64,000 bases of DNA from Streptomyces humidus (GTDB lineage Bacteria; Actinomycetota; Actinomycetes; Streptomycetales; Streptomycetaceae). This document shows positions 51,926 through 59,842 of this stretch, one piece after another. The position numbers and the translations under genes were made by a program. The notes below the pieces were generated by a model, which saw nothing but the letters and a program-made list of their open reading frames with translations, did not search any database and was not told the origin of the DNA. The stretch lies in assembly GCF_014649655.1 (NCBI RefSeq), contig NZ_BMTL01000023.1, forward strand, positions 1 to 64,000, written 5' to 3'. Each line of letters begins with the position of its first letter. The first letter of the stretch is position 1.

Positions 51926-54058
51926 TCAGGTGCGCCGGGTGCTGCGGCCCAGGACGACGAAGCCGCCGATCACCAGCAGGGCTCCCAGCGCACCGGGCCA
52001 CAGGTTGGCGCCGGTCTCGGCGAGGCCGCCCTGGACCGCCTGGGGCTCGGTCCCGCCGAGTGCCGCGCCGGAGCCGGTGTCGGCCGGGGGCTCCGACGGT
52101 CCGGAAGACGGAGAGGGCGCGGCGGCGGACTCAGGAGCGGTCGCGGGGGCGCCTATCTCGCCGCCCGAGACGGCCGCGGGGGCCGAGACGGGGGCCGAGG
52201 CGGCCGCCTTCGGCGAGGGCTTCGAGTAGACGCGCGGTTCGGTGGTAGCGGCCGAGGGCGCCGGGGAGGGCTCGGGAGCCTGGGACTGCTGTGTGCCCCC
52301 TTGAGAACCGTTCTCCTCGTTACCGCTGCCACTGCCGTTACCGGTGTTTCCGGAAGCGTTGCCGTCGCCGTTGCCGTTACCGGTGTTTCCGGAAGCGTTG
52401 CCGTCGCCGTTGCCGTTACCGGTGTTTCCAGACCCGTTGCCGTCGCCGTTGTTTCCGGTGTTGCCGTCGCCGTTGCCGTTACCGGTGTTTCCGGAACCGT
52501 TGCCACCGCTGTTGCCGGCGCCGTCGCCGCCCGGCTTCGTGCCCGCGCCGCAGGTGCGGCCCTCGTTGATGCAGTCGACCATCTCCCGCATCAGGTTCTC
52601 GTCGAAGACGTTGATGAAGTCGCCGTGGTCCGTCACCGGCTTGTGCAACTGCTCGGGGAAGGAGTCCACCGCGAACAGCGGAGTCGTCTTGCCGCCGTCC
52701 TGGAGGCTCGGCGCGTCCACGTCGTACACGATCCGCTGCACCAGCTGTGGCACGGCCTTGAAGCCGTTCGGGCAACTGCCGTCGGCGGCGGCGAAGGCCA
52801 CGTGGGTGCGGTGGTTGGCGCTGTCGATGTTGGCGCCGTCCCAGCAGCTCTGGAAGCGGAACGTGCGCACCACGTCGCTCCCGGCCGGACAGAGCGGGTA
52901 CTTGTCCTTGAGCTGACGGTCCTCGAAGCCGGTGCAGCTCCACGACGCGTTGGCGTTGGCCGTGCCGTTGACGAAGGCCTTGGCGTCGCCGGTGATGATG
53001 CGCAGCAACCGGGGCATGGCGGTGACCTGGGAGCGCGGGTTGCCGACGAAGGTCAGGGTGACGTCCTTGGCGGTGACGATCTTGCCGGCGTTGCCCTCGA
53101 CGCCGCCGCCCGGGCTGCCCGCGTCCCGTTCCTGAGCGCCGTTCTGCAGGCGCAGGACGGGCCAGTAGTAAGTGGACCTGTCGCCCTGGTCCACGCAGCT
53201 CGTCTCGGCCTTCGCCAGATCGCCGTCGGAGACGAAGGCGTTGTTGGACTGGTTGCCGATGTAGTCGTGGAAGTGGTGTGCTCCGTTGGAGACGCCCGGC
53301 GCGACGATCACGTTGTCCGAGTTGAACAGCCCGTTGGCGTTGACTCCGCAGCTGCTGGTGAAGGTGCCGCGGGAGGGGCCGGACGCGGGGGCCGCGGACT
53401 GCGCCGAGGGCTGTACGGAGTTGATGTCCGCGTAGTCCGCGGCGACCGGGCCGTTGCCGGCCTGCCCACCGTTGCCCTGCTGACCGCCGTTGCCCTGCTG
53501 ACCGCCGCCGTCTTGCTGACCGCCGCCGTTCTGGTTCTGGTCGCCGTTCTGGTTCTGGTCGCCGTTGCCGTCGGCGCCTCCGCCGGCCTGGTCGTCGGAG
53601 GCGCGCAGAGCACAGGCGGCGAGCGACTCGAGGCCCTCCGGACGGTCGCCGACCCGGTCGATGGCGACCGCGATGCGCTCGATGGTCGCCCCGCGCTTCT
53701 CCTTCAGGGGGTTCATGACCGCGTTGTCCGCGAACCCGGCGTCCTGGCGCACGGCGTCGGCCGAGTCCTGGAGTTGGCGGTAGGCCGCGGCGATCTGCTC
53801 GTCCAGCTGGGCCAGTTCGCGGTCGACCTCGGCGGACGCCGCGTCCGGCACGGTGGTCAGCTTGCTGCCGACGTCCGGGCAGTCGACGGTGACGGCGCTG
53901 TTGCCCGCCCGCCGGGTCGAGTCGCCGCCGGAGCCGTCCTCGGTGGCCGAGGCGTACACGTTCGCCGCCATCAGGCCGCCGCCACCGAGCATCAGCGCCG
54001 CAGCCAGGAAGGTCGCGCGTCGCCCGCCCGTCGGGCGTCTGCGCCTGTTCTGTACCAA
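51926..54058 (-). CDS. Cell-wall-anchored DUF1996 protein
   Basis: 710 residues. Signal segment (about 10-37); a coiled-coil-like part (about 55-140); an Asn/Gln/Gly linker; a DUF1996 domain (about 230-490, with the HHFHDYIGN motif); a long Gly/Asn/Asp linker; a Pro/Ala/Ser region; and a C-terminal sortase signal LAETG, hydrophobic helix and RSTRRT tail, as used by class E sortases. It should be displayed on the wall. The start is TTG at 54058 with GTAGGAG upstream; no ATG/GTG fits. The linker is encoded by 39-bp repeats (13-residue NTGNGNGDGNASG). DUF1996 function unknown. Confidence 0.86.
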   Translation of the reverse strand: MVQNRRRRPTGGRRATFLAAALMLGGGGLMAANVYASATEDGSGGDSTRRAGNSAVTVDCPDVGSKLTTVPDAASAEVDRELAQLDEQIAAAYRQLQDSADAVRQDAGFADNAVMNPLKEKRGATIERIAVAIDRVGDRPEGLESLAACALRASDDQAGGGADGNGDQNQNGDQNQNGGGQQDGGGQQGNGGQQGNGGQAGNGPVAADYADINSVQPSAQSAAPASGPSRGTFTSSCGVNANGLFNSDNVIVAPGVSNGAHHFHDYIGNQSNNAFVSDGDLAKAETSCVDQGDRSTYYWPVLRLQNGAQERDAGSPGGGVEGNAGKIVTAKDVTLTFVGNPRSQVTAMPRLLRIITGDAKAFVNGTANANASWSCTGFEDRQLKDKYPLCPAGSDVVRTFRFQSCWDGANIDSANHRTHVAFAAADGSCPNGFKAVPQLVQRIVYDVDAPSLQDGGKTTPLFAVDSFPEQLHKPVTDHGDFINVFDENLMREMVDCINEGRTCGAGTKPGGDGAGNSGGNGSGNTGNGNGDGNTGNNGDGNGSGNTGNGNGDGNASGNTGNGNGDGNASGNTGNGSGSGNEENGSQGGTQQSQAPEPSPAPSAATTEPRVYSKPSPKAAASAPVSAPAAVSGGEIGAPATAPESAAAPSPSSGPSEPPADTGSGAALGGTEPQAVQGGLAETGANLWPGALGALLVIGGFVVLGRSTRRT
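52318..52510 (-). repeat. 39-bp coding repeats in the DUF1996 linker
   Basis: About four copies of a 39-base unit encoding NTGNGNGDGNASG, two nearly identical (52342-52419). Such arrays expand and contract easily and make the length of the wall spacer variable. Confidence 0.75.
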
Positions 54059-54207
54059 GGAGTGCTCCTACGCGTCGTGGGCGGCCATGGACAGGAAATC
54101 CCCCGACCCCATACGCGGCCGGACCCGGAAGTGTTCAACCGCACCACGAATTCATAGCAACCTCTCAGGCAGGCCCGGCACTCCGCCCCTTCACAGTTGA
54201 CTCCGGG

Positions 54208-55056
54208 TCAGCCCGTCGGCGGGCCGAAGGACAGGGACAGCACCCGCCTCCTCAGGCGCGCGCGCTCGTGCAGCAGACCCATGACGACGGCCGCGGCCAC
54301 CGCGATCAGATGCTCGCGGCCGGCGAGGTTCGGTCTGGCGATCGACTCGAGCACCATCGAGCCGCCGGTCAGCGTGAACACGATGGGCGCGCGGCGGACG
54401 ACCGAGAGATAGGTGAACAGTCCGACGACGGCCGCGGACGGACCGGTGTCGAGCACCTGGCCGACCTCGGGCGGCAGGCCGAGGCCCCACCGGTCCGGCC
54501 CCATCGCCAGCATGACCCGCACCGAGAGGGTGCCCGCCAGGGTGGACCCGTAGGCGACGAGCAGGGTCCGTCGGCGGCCGAGCGCGAGCTCGGCCAGGGC
54601 GAAGGCGAGGAAGAGCTGGGTGATGCCGGCCCACACCGGCAGATCGAGCGCCGGAACGTAGAGGGAGACCGGGGTGCGCAGCAACGCCAGCCACAGGGGC
54701 AGGTCGCCGTGGACCCCGCCCAGGGCGCGCACGGCCGTCGCGCCCGCGGGGTGCTGGGCCAGGGCGTGGAAGAAGATCACGCCGAGGCACGCCACCAGTG
54801 CCAGCAGCAGCGCGGCCGGACCGCGTCGGCGCAGTTCGCGCAGCGGGTCGACCACGATGCCGTACCACTCGCCCCGCAGGGTCCGGCCGGCGAACCGGGC
54901 GGTCCGGCCGAGGACCCGCAGGGTGCGGGACAGCGCACCGCCGCGGGGCCGGTCCCCGGCGGCGTCCGCAGCGCGGTCGTCTCCGGCGCGGTCGTCTCCG
55001 GCGCGGTCGCGAGGCCGTTCCACTTCGGGACGCAGGATGCTCAAGGTCTCCCCCAC
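54208..55056 (-). CDS. Rhomboid-like integral membrane protein
   Basis: About 282 residues: an Arg/Asp-rich N-terminus with a small repeat (DRAGDDRAGDDRA) then six or so membrane segments. The segment DTGPSAAVVGLFTYL resembles the catalytic Ser region of rhomboids (GxSA in place of GxSG), and a His follows in REHLIAVAAAVV, in the manner of the 'rhomboid-like' actinobacterial family rather than proven proteases. The start is doubtful: GTG 55056 is used, TTG starts at 55044 and 55104 also exist. Confidence 0.65.
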   Translation of the reverse strand: MGETLSILRPEVERPRDRAGDDRAGDDRAADAAGDRPRGGALSRTLRVLGRTARFAGRTLRGEWYGIVVDPLRELRRRGPAALLLALVACLGVIFFHALAQHPAGATAVRALGGVHGDLPLWLALLRTPVSLYVPALDLPVWAGITQLFLAFALAELALGRRRTLLVAYGSTLAGTLSVRVMLAMGPDRWGLGLPPEVGQVLDTGPSAAVVGLFTYLSVVRRAPIVFTLTGGSMVLESIARPNLAGREHLIAVAAAVVMGLLHERARLRRRVLSLSFGPPTG

Positions 55057-55488
55057 ACACTCGTCGCGCGATGTTTCGTGCGAGTCACGCTCTGGAGGAC
55101 GCAAAGACGCCCCGGGAGGCTTACTCCCGCGCGGGCCGTCTCTCTCACATTTCGGATCGGAGCGACGCGAGCACGACCGGTGAGCTCCCGGTACCCGGTC
55201 ACGCCGCCGAAACTCAGGTGGGTCGGCGTCGCTGCCGTAGAGCGCGCTGACCTGCGGAACATGACCCCGGCCAGAGGACGCGCGGGCACTTCGCGGGGGC
55301 GGGCCGGAGCCGCTGCGCGTGCGCGTCCCGCCCTTCCCTCCGCAGTCGCCCTCGGCCGACCCGCGGTGATCGCTGTCGCGACCGACCTCGGGGTCGCCGT
55401 GCGGGGCAGCCGCCGGCGCAGGGAGGTCGTCGTCGCGGCCGGTGCGGGCGCCCGCGGTCGTCGTCGCGGCCGGGCGGGGCCGGCCGGG
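55057..55488. other. Intergenic region between rhomboid-like and phospholipase C genes
   Basis: No gene seen. An 18-bp direct repeat (GGTCGTCGTCGCGGCCGG) occurs at 55425-55442 and again around 55457-55473. The part nearest the rhomboid-like gene (55100-55260) contains several short inverted segments and could be a structured leader, but I could not match a known riboswitch. Confidence 0.3.
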
Positions 55489-56913
55489 TCAGGTCTGCGG
55501 CCGTCGGCCCGGCTCCTGGGTGGGGAACCTCTGCTCGGCGCCCGGCAGCGTCGGCCTGGGCAGGGTCGCGACCTCCTGCTGCGCCTTGAGCAGCTGCTCG
55601 GCCGTGTCGTTCGGCAGCACCGGCGCGAGCGGCCGGGACGACGCGAAGCGGAAGGCCGAGGTGAGGTCGCCGAAGGCGCCTCGCCGCCAGGCGCTGATGT
55701 TGGGCTCCTCGACCCCGGTGAGTCTTTCGAGGAACCGCAGGGTGGAGGTGTGGTCGAATGCCTCGGAGGCGACCCAGCCGCCCACGGTCCAGGGCGAGAC
55801 GATGATCGCCGGTACCCGGAAACCTCCCCCGACCGGCAGCCCTTCGACGAACTCGCCGGGGGTCCCGGCCGGCGGGGTCGGCGGCGGCACGTGGTCGAAC
55901 AGCCCGTCGTTCTCGTCGTAGTTCAGGATGAGGGCGGTCTTGGCCCAGACGGCCGGGTCGGCCGCGATGGCCTCGATCTTGGAGGCGACGAAGGCCGCGC
56001 CGGCCGCCGGCAGGAAGTCGGGGTGCTCCGACTGGTGACCGGGCGGGATGATCCAGGACACCGTCGGCAGCCGGTCGTTGCGCGCGTCGTCCTCGAAGGC
56101 GCCCTCCGGCTGCGGCCGTACGCCCCGCTCGTACAGCTCGGAACCCGGCAGGGCGTCCCGGAACGCGGCGAACTGCTCCAGCAGGTTGCAGCCGTAGTCG
56201 TCCTCCTGCTGGTACACCTTCCAGCTCACCCCGGCGGCCTGGAGCCGTTCCGCGTACGTCGTCCAGCCGAGCGGCGTGGAAGCGGAGTTGCGCAGGACCG
56301 GGCCGCCGTCGGTTCCGTCAGGGTCGATGCTGCCGGTCATCCACATCAGACGGTTGGGCCAGGTCGGGCCGAGGACCGAGCAGAAGTAGTGGTCGCAGAG
56401 GGTGAAGGTCTCGGCGAGGGCGAACTGGAACGGGATGTCCTCGCGCGTGTAGTACCCCATGACGTACGGGCCGTCGGCGCCGTCGGCCTTGCGGTGGGCC
56501 GGCAGCCAGCGGTCCATCCGGCCGCCGTTCCACGCCTCGTGCTGCACCGACCAGGCGTGGCTGGTGGACGGGATGGCCTGGGCGCTGGAGGTGCGGGTGT
56601 CCAGGTGGAAGGGGAGGAGGTAGCCCCTCGGGTTGCCGGGGTCGGGCTGGTGGAAGACGGAGCGCCCGGTGTCGAGGGTGAGCGCTTCGGGATCGGCGAA
56701 GCCGCGCACCCCGGACAGCGTGCCGAAGTAGTGGTCGAACGAGCGGTTCTCCTGCATCAGCAGGACGACGTGTTCGACGTCGGCGAGCGACCCGCGGCCG
56801 GGCTGTCCGGCCGCGACGGCCTTCTGGACGCTGGGCGGGAGAAGGGAGAGAGCCGCGGCGCCCAACGCGCCCGCGGCCGAGCCCAGGAGTCTGCGGCGGG
56901 TCAACTCGGCCAT
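55489..56913 (-). CDS. Tat-exported phospholipase C / acid phosphatase family phosphoesterase
   Basis: 474 residues. The N-terminus has a twin-arginine signal (TRRRLLGSAAGALGAAALSLL). The mature part is the PF04185 phosphoesterase family (phospholipase C, phosphatidylinositol-type): the metal and nucleophile motif LLMQENRSFDHYFGTL near residue 55, GYYTREDIPF, and ILNYDENDGLFDHV with a second metal site. Non-specific phospholipase C and acid phosphatase members release phosphate from host or soil phospholipids. The ATG at 56913 follows AAAGGG. Confidence 0.88.
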   Translation of the reverse strand: MAELTRRRLLGSAAGALGAAALSLLPPSVQKAVAAGQPGRGSLADVEHVVLLMQENRSFDHYFGTLSGVRGFADPEALTLDTGRSVFHQPDPGNPRGYLLPFHLDTRTSSAQAIPSTSHAWSVQHEAWNGGRMDRWLPAHRKADGADGPYVMGYYTREDIPFQFALAETFTLCDHYFCSVLGPTWPNRLMWMTGSIDPDGTDGGPVLRNSASTPLGWTTYAERLQAAGVSWKVYQQEDDYGCNLLEQFAAFRDALPGSELYERGVRPQPEGAFEDDARNDRLPTVSWIIPPGHQSEHPDFLPAAGAAFVASKIEAIAADPAVWAKTALILNYDENDGLFDHVPPPTPPAGTPGEFVEGLPVGGGFRVPAIIVSPWTVGGWVASEAFDHTSTLRFLERLTGVEEPNISAWRRGAFGDLTSAFRFASSRPLAPVLPNDTAEQLLKAQQEVATLPRPTLPGAEQRFPTQEPGRRPQT

Positions 56914-57115
56914 GTGTCGTGCCCTTTGCTGTGCGGAGGAAGCGGTGGGAGGCCCGGCCCGTGCCCGCACAGGGCGGGCGCCGGCGCGCACTTCTGCGGC
57001 CTGGCCGGGACACGGAGTTCGCGCGCGGGCGCAGCACGCGCCGGCGCGGGGCGGCGACCGCCCGTCGGAGCGGGTGCGGCGCACCTGCGTCAAGGTCGTT
57101 GCGGCGCAGGTGCGT

Positions 57116-57652
57116 TCATGTCCACAGCTCCGCACTGTCGCACACCCGGGCGCCCATGTTGCGTTCCATCATCTCCAGCGCGGCGTCCGCGAGATCGTCG
57201 TGGATATGGGCGACGGCGTCGCGGGGAACGGTCACCCCGAAGTGCCGGATGTGGGCGTCGAGGGCCGAGTACAGGACGCACTGTTCGGTGACCTGCCCGC
57301 ACAGGACGAGGTGGTCGACGCCCTCCTGGTAGAGCAGGTAGGACAGCGGGGTCTCGAAGAAGACCGAGTGCCGTGCCTTGACGACGAACAGCGACGCCTC
57401 GTCGGGGCGCAGCGGGTCGACGAGGTCGGCGTGCGGTCCGGCCAGGGCCGTGTCGAGGAGTTCGCCGTGGTGCGAGCGCCACTGGCCGAAGTTGTCGTTG
57501 ACGTAGACGACGGGGACGTCGGCGCGGCGGGCCCGGTCGAGGAGACCGGCGGCCACCGGGACCACTCTGCGGGCCGACGGCAGGAGCAGGTCGGCGTCGG
57601 GATGGTCGTAGGTGTTGATCATGTCGATGACGATCAGCGCGGTCTTGCTCAT
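57116..57652 (-). CDS. Isochorismatase-like cysteine hydrolase
   Basis: 178 residues, full length for the family. The catalytic triad is visible: Asp in VIDMINTY (Asp10), Lys in VVKARHSVF, and Cys in VTEQCVLYSA. Nicotinamidase-type enzymes share this fold; the exact amide or ester substrate is unknown. The ATG at 57652. It stands alone between the phosphoesterase and L33 genes. Confidence 0.88.
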   Translation of the reverse strand: MSKTALIVIDMINTYDHPDADLLLPSARRVVPVAAGLLDRARRADVPVVYVNDNFGQWRSHHGELLDTALAGPHADLVDPLRPDEASLFVVKARHSVFFETPLSYLLYQEGVDHLVLCGQVTEQCVLYSALDAHIRHFGVTVPRDAVAHIHDDLADAALEMMERNMGARVCDSAELWT

Positions 57653-57770
57653 GCCGCTATGGGTTCCCGGACGGACGTGAATATGACGGCACGTCACTCG
57701 TCCGCTGCAGCGAGCGGCCGGGGTCCCGTTCCGGATCCCGGCCGCATGCCCTGGTCGGGCCGTCAGGGCC

Positions 57771-57935
57771 TCACCTCTCCTCACGGAAGGAGACGTGCCG
57801 GCCGACGACGGGGTCGTACTTGCGCAGGACCAGTCGATCGGCGTCGTTGCGCCGGTTCTTCCGCGTCACGTAGGCGACACCGGTTCCCGCGGTGGACCTG
57901 AGGGTGACGACGGGGCGCGCTGTGCTGCGGGCCAT
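57771..57935 (-). CDS. rpmG: 50S ribosomal protein L33, zinc-independent form
   Basis: 54 residues, full length: it begins MARSTARPVVTLRSTAGTGV and contains the family core TRKNRRNDADRLVLRKYDP. The four cysteines of the zinc ribbon (C+ form) are absent, so this is the C- paralogue, which usually replaces the zinc-binding form when zinc is short. The ATG at 57935 has GAGGAGG just upstream. Other Zur-regulated ribosomal genes (rpmB2, rpsN2, rpsR2) are not next to it and no Zur box was recognised. Confidence 0.92.
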   Translation of the reverse strand: MARSTARPVVTLRSTAGTGVAYVTRKNRRNDADRLVLRKYDPVVGRHVSFREER

Positions 57936-58127
57936 GGGGGCCTCCTCTCACCGGCGCACCATTTGAGCGGTGCATGCCAGTCACGCGGTTCAACACGGGG
58001 GGTGCCCGTCGCATTCCCCGGCCTGCGCGCCCGCGGTCGGAGCGGGAAATCCCGGTGGCGGAGGCCACCGCCCCCTCCGTTAAAGTGCTCCGCCGGTATC
58101 TCGCCGGCGTCGAGAGGAGACTCAGCG

Positions 58128-58823
58128 GTGCGCTTCGGGGTGGGGCACGTGCGTAACGTGCGGCAAGGGCTGACGTCCGCGGTCTTGTTGACGGGACTGC
58201 TGACGGGACTGCTGACGGGCTGCACGGCCGCGGAGGGCGGCGCGGACACGGCGGCGGGCACGACAGGGGCCTCGGCCGGGGCGACCGCGAAGGCGGCCGC
58301 GCGCGGAGGGTCCGTCGGGGCCTCCGGGTCCGCCTGCGAGCTCCCGGTCGCGTTCGACGTCGCGGAGTCCTGGAAAGCCAAGGCGGTCCGCGCGGACGAG
58401 GCCTCCGCGGCCGCCGGCGACCTGGCCGAGCTCGCCGACGCGCTGCTGCGCCAGGGCCCCGTCACGATGGCGTGCGAGATCGACGCCAAGCCCGCGGGGA
58501 AGATCGGTTTCCTGCGCGTGTGGACCGGTGAGCCGGGCGACGCCGACGCGCGCACGGTCCTGAAGGGCTTCGTGGCCGCCGAGAAGGGGGCGAGCAAAGC
58601 CGTGTACCGCACGTTCACCTCGGGCGGCGTCACGGGCGCCGAGGTCGCGTACGTCACCACGAGCGAACTCCTGGAGGAGAGCAAGACGGAGCACGCGCTC
58701 GCCGTCACCACACCCGGCGGTCCCGTGGTGCTGCACCTCGGCGGACTGGACACCGAGGAGCACGAGGCGATGCTCCCGGCCTACGAGCTCGCCAAGAGCA
58801 CCTTGCGCGTCACCGGCTCCTGA
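58128..58823 (+). CDS. Lipoprotein of unknown function
   Basis: 231 residues. The hydrophobic signal contains a threefold TGLL repeat (LLTGLLTGLLTGC, from a repeated 12-base unit), with the lipidated Cys32 in the lipobox. An Ala/Gly/Thr-rich linker (about 35-65) leads to a compact domain (about 68-225) with the first cysteine at SACELP and another at VTMACE, likely a disulfide. It resembles the small secreted Streptomyces lipoproteins of DUF-type without assigned role. GTG at 58128 has GAGGAG before it. Confidence 0.75.
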   Translation: MRFGVGHVRNVRQGLTSAVLLTGLLTGLLTGCTAAEGGADTAAGTTGASAGATAKAAARGGSVGASGSACELPVAFDVAESWKAKAVRADEASAAAGDLAELADALLRQGPVTMACEIDAKPAGKIGFLRVWTGEPGDADARTVLKGFVAAEKGASKAVYRTFTSGGVTGAEVAYVTTSELLEESKTEHALAVTTPGGPVVLHLGGLDTEEHEAMLPAYELAKSTLRVTGS

Positions 58824-58875
58824 CGGGCGCGGGCTCCGCCCGGCCCCTTCGGGCTCCCGGCCGGGCCCGGCCCGG

Positions 58876-59724
58876 TCAGCCGTCCAGCAGGGCGCGCATC
58901 CTCGCGGCGGCGCGTACGGCGGCGTCGCCGCAGCAGTTGTTGAACAGCACATGCACCTGCTCGGCCTGCCGTGCGAGCTCACGCACCCGCGGCGTCCACT
59001 CCTCCAGCTCGGCGTCGGCGTACTCGTGCCGGAAACGGTCCTCCTTGCCGCCGACGCCCCAGGCCAGGCTGCGTCCGTGCAGCCGGACGACGGCATGCCG
59101 CCCGGTGGTGACCGGTGTGACGGGCGGTATCGCCGACGCCAGGGACTGCTCCATGTCGACGGCGACGGCGGCGAACCCGCACGACCGCAGCAGGTCGACG
59201 GTGGTCCTGCGCTGCTCGGCGCCCCGCCACCACTGCGGATGCCGGAACTCCACGCAGACCGGCCGGCCGACGGTGCGTCCGGCGCACTGCTCGAGGAACG
59301 CGCGGGCGCGCACGCCGGGGCGGAACCAGGGCGGGAACTGGAAGAGGACGGCGCCCAGCCGGCCCGTCTCCCGCAACGGCTCGATGCCGTCCGCGAACCT
59401 GCGCCACACCTCGTCCAGTGCCTTCGGGCCGCGCACGTCGTCGGGCAGCCCGGGCGGCAGCACCGCGGACCGGGTGGGGTGCCCGGTCAGCAGGGAGAAG
59501 GCCTTCACGTCGAACACGAAGCCGTCCGGGGTCCGCTGTGCCCACAGCCTGGTCGTGCGCTCCGTGGGCAGCGCGTAGTAGGTCGCGTCGACCTCGACGA
59601 CCGGGAAGCGTTCGGCATAGTGGCGCAGCCGGCCCTCCGCGTCACGCCGGCCCGGGGGGTACCAGCCGCTGGAGACCAGCGCACGGTCCGTCCACGAACA
59701 CGCTCCCACCAGAATCTCACCCAT
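58876..59724 (-). CDS. DUF72 family protein (YecE-like)
   Basis: 282 residues of the DUF72/YecE TIM-barrel family. Signatures are GACSWTDRALVSSGWYPPGRRD at the N-terminus, VEVDATYYALP (about residues 42-52), and VEFRHPQWW (about 158-166). The family is widespread in bacteria and still without a confirmed activity. The ATG at 59724 is used; the frame extends upstream but those residues overlap the promoter of the divergent phosphatase gene. Confidence 0.9.
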   Translation of the reverse strand: MGEILVGACSWTDRALVSSGWYPPGRRDAEGRLRHYAERFPVVEVDATYYALPTERTTRLWAQRTPDGFVFDVKAFSLLTGHPTRSAVLPPGLPDDVRGPKALDEVWRRFADGIEPLRETGRLGAVLFQFPPWFRPGVRARAFLEQCAGRTVGRPVCVEFRHPQWWRGAEQRRTTVDLLRSCGFAAVAVDMEQSLASAIPPVTPVTTGRHAVVRLHGRSLAWGVGGKEDRFRHEYADAELEEWTPRVRELARQAEQVHVLFNNCCGDAAVRAAARMRALLDG

Positions 59725-59842
59725 GGCGGGGCGGATACCCCGCCCGGAGCGGTTCTCCCGGACGGCGCGAGGATGCACATGTGGTCGGATGTGGCGCATT
59801 CTTGCTGTGTCGCCCACGCGCGGCACGGACGAGGTAGGGCCG

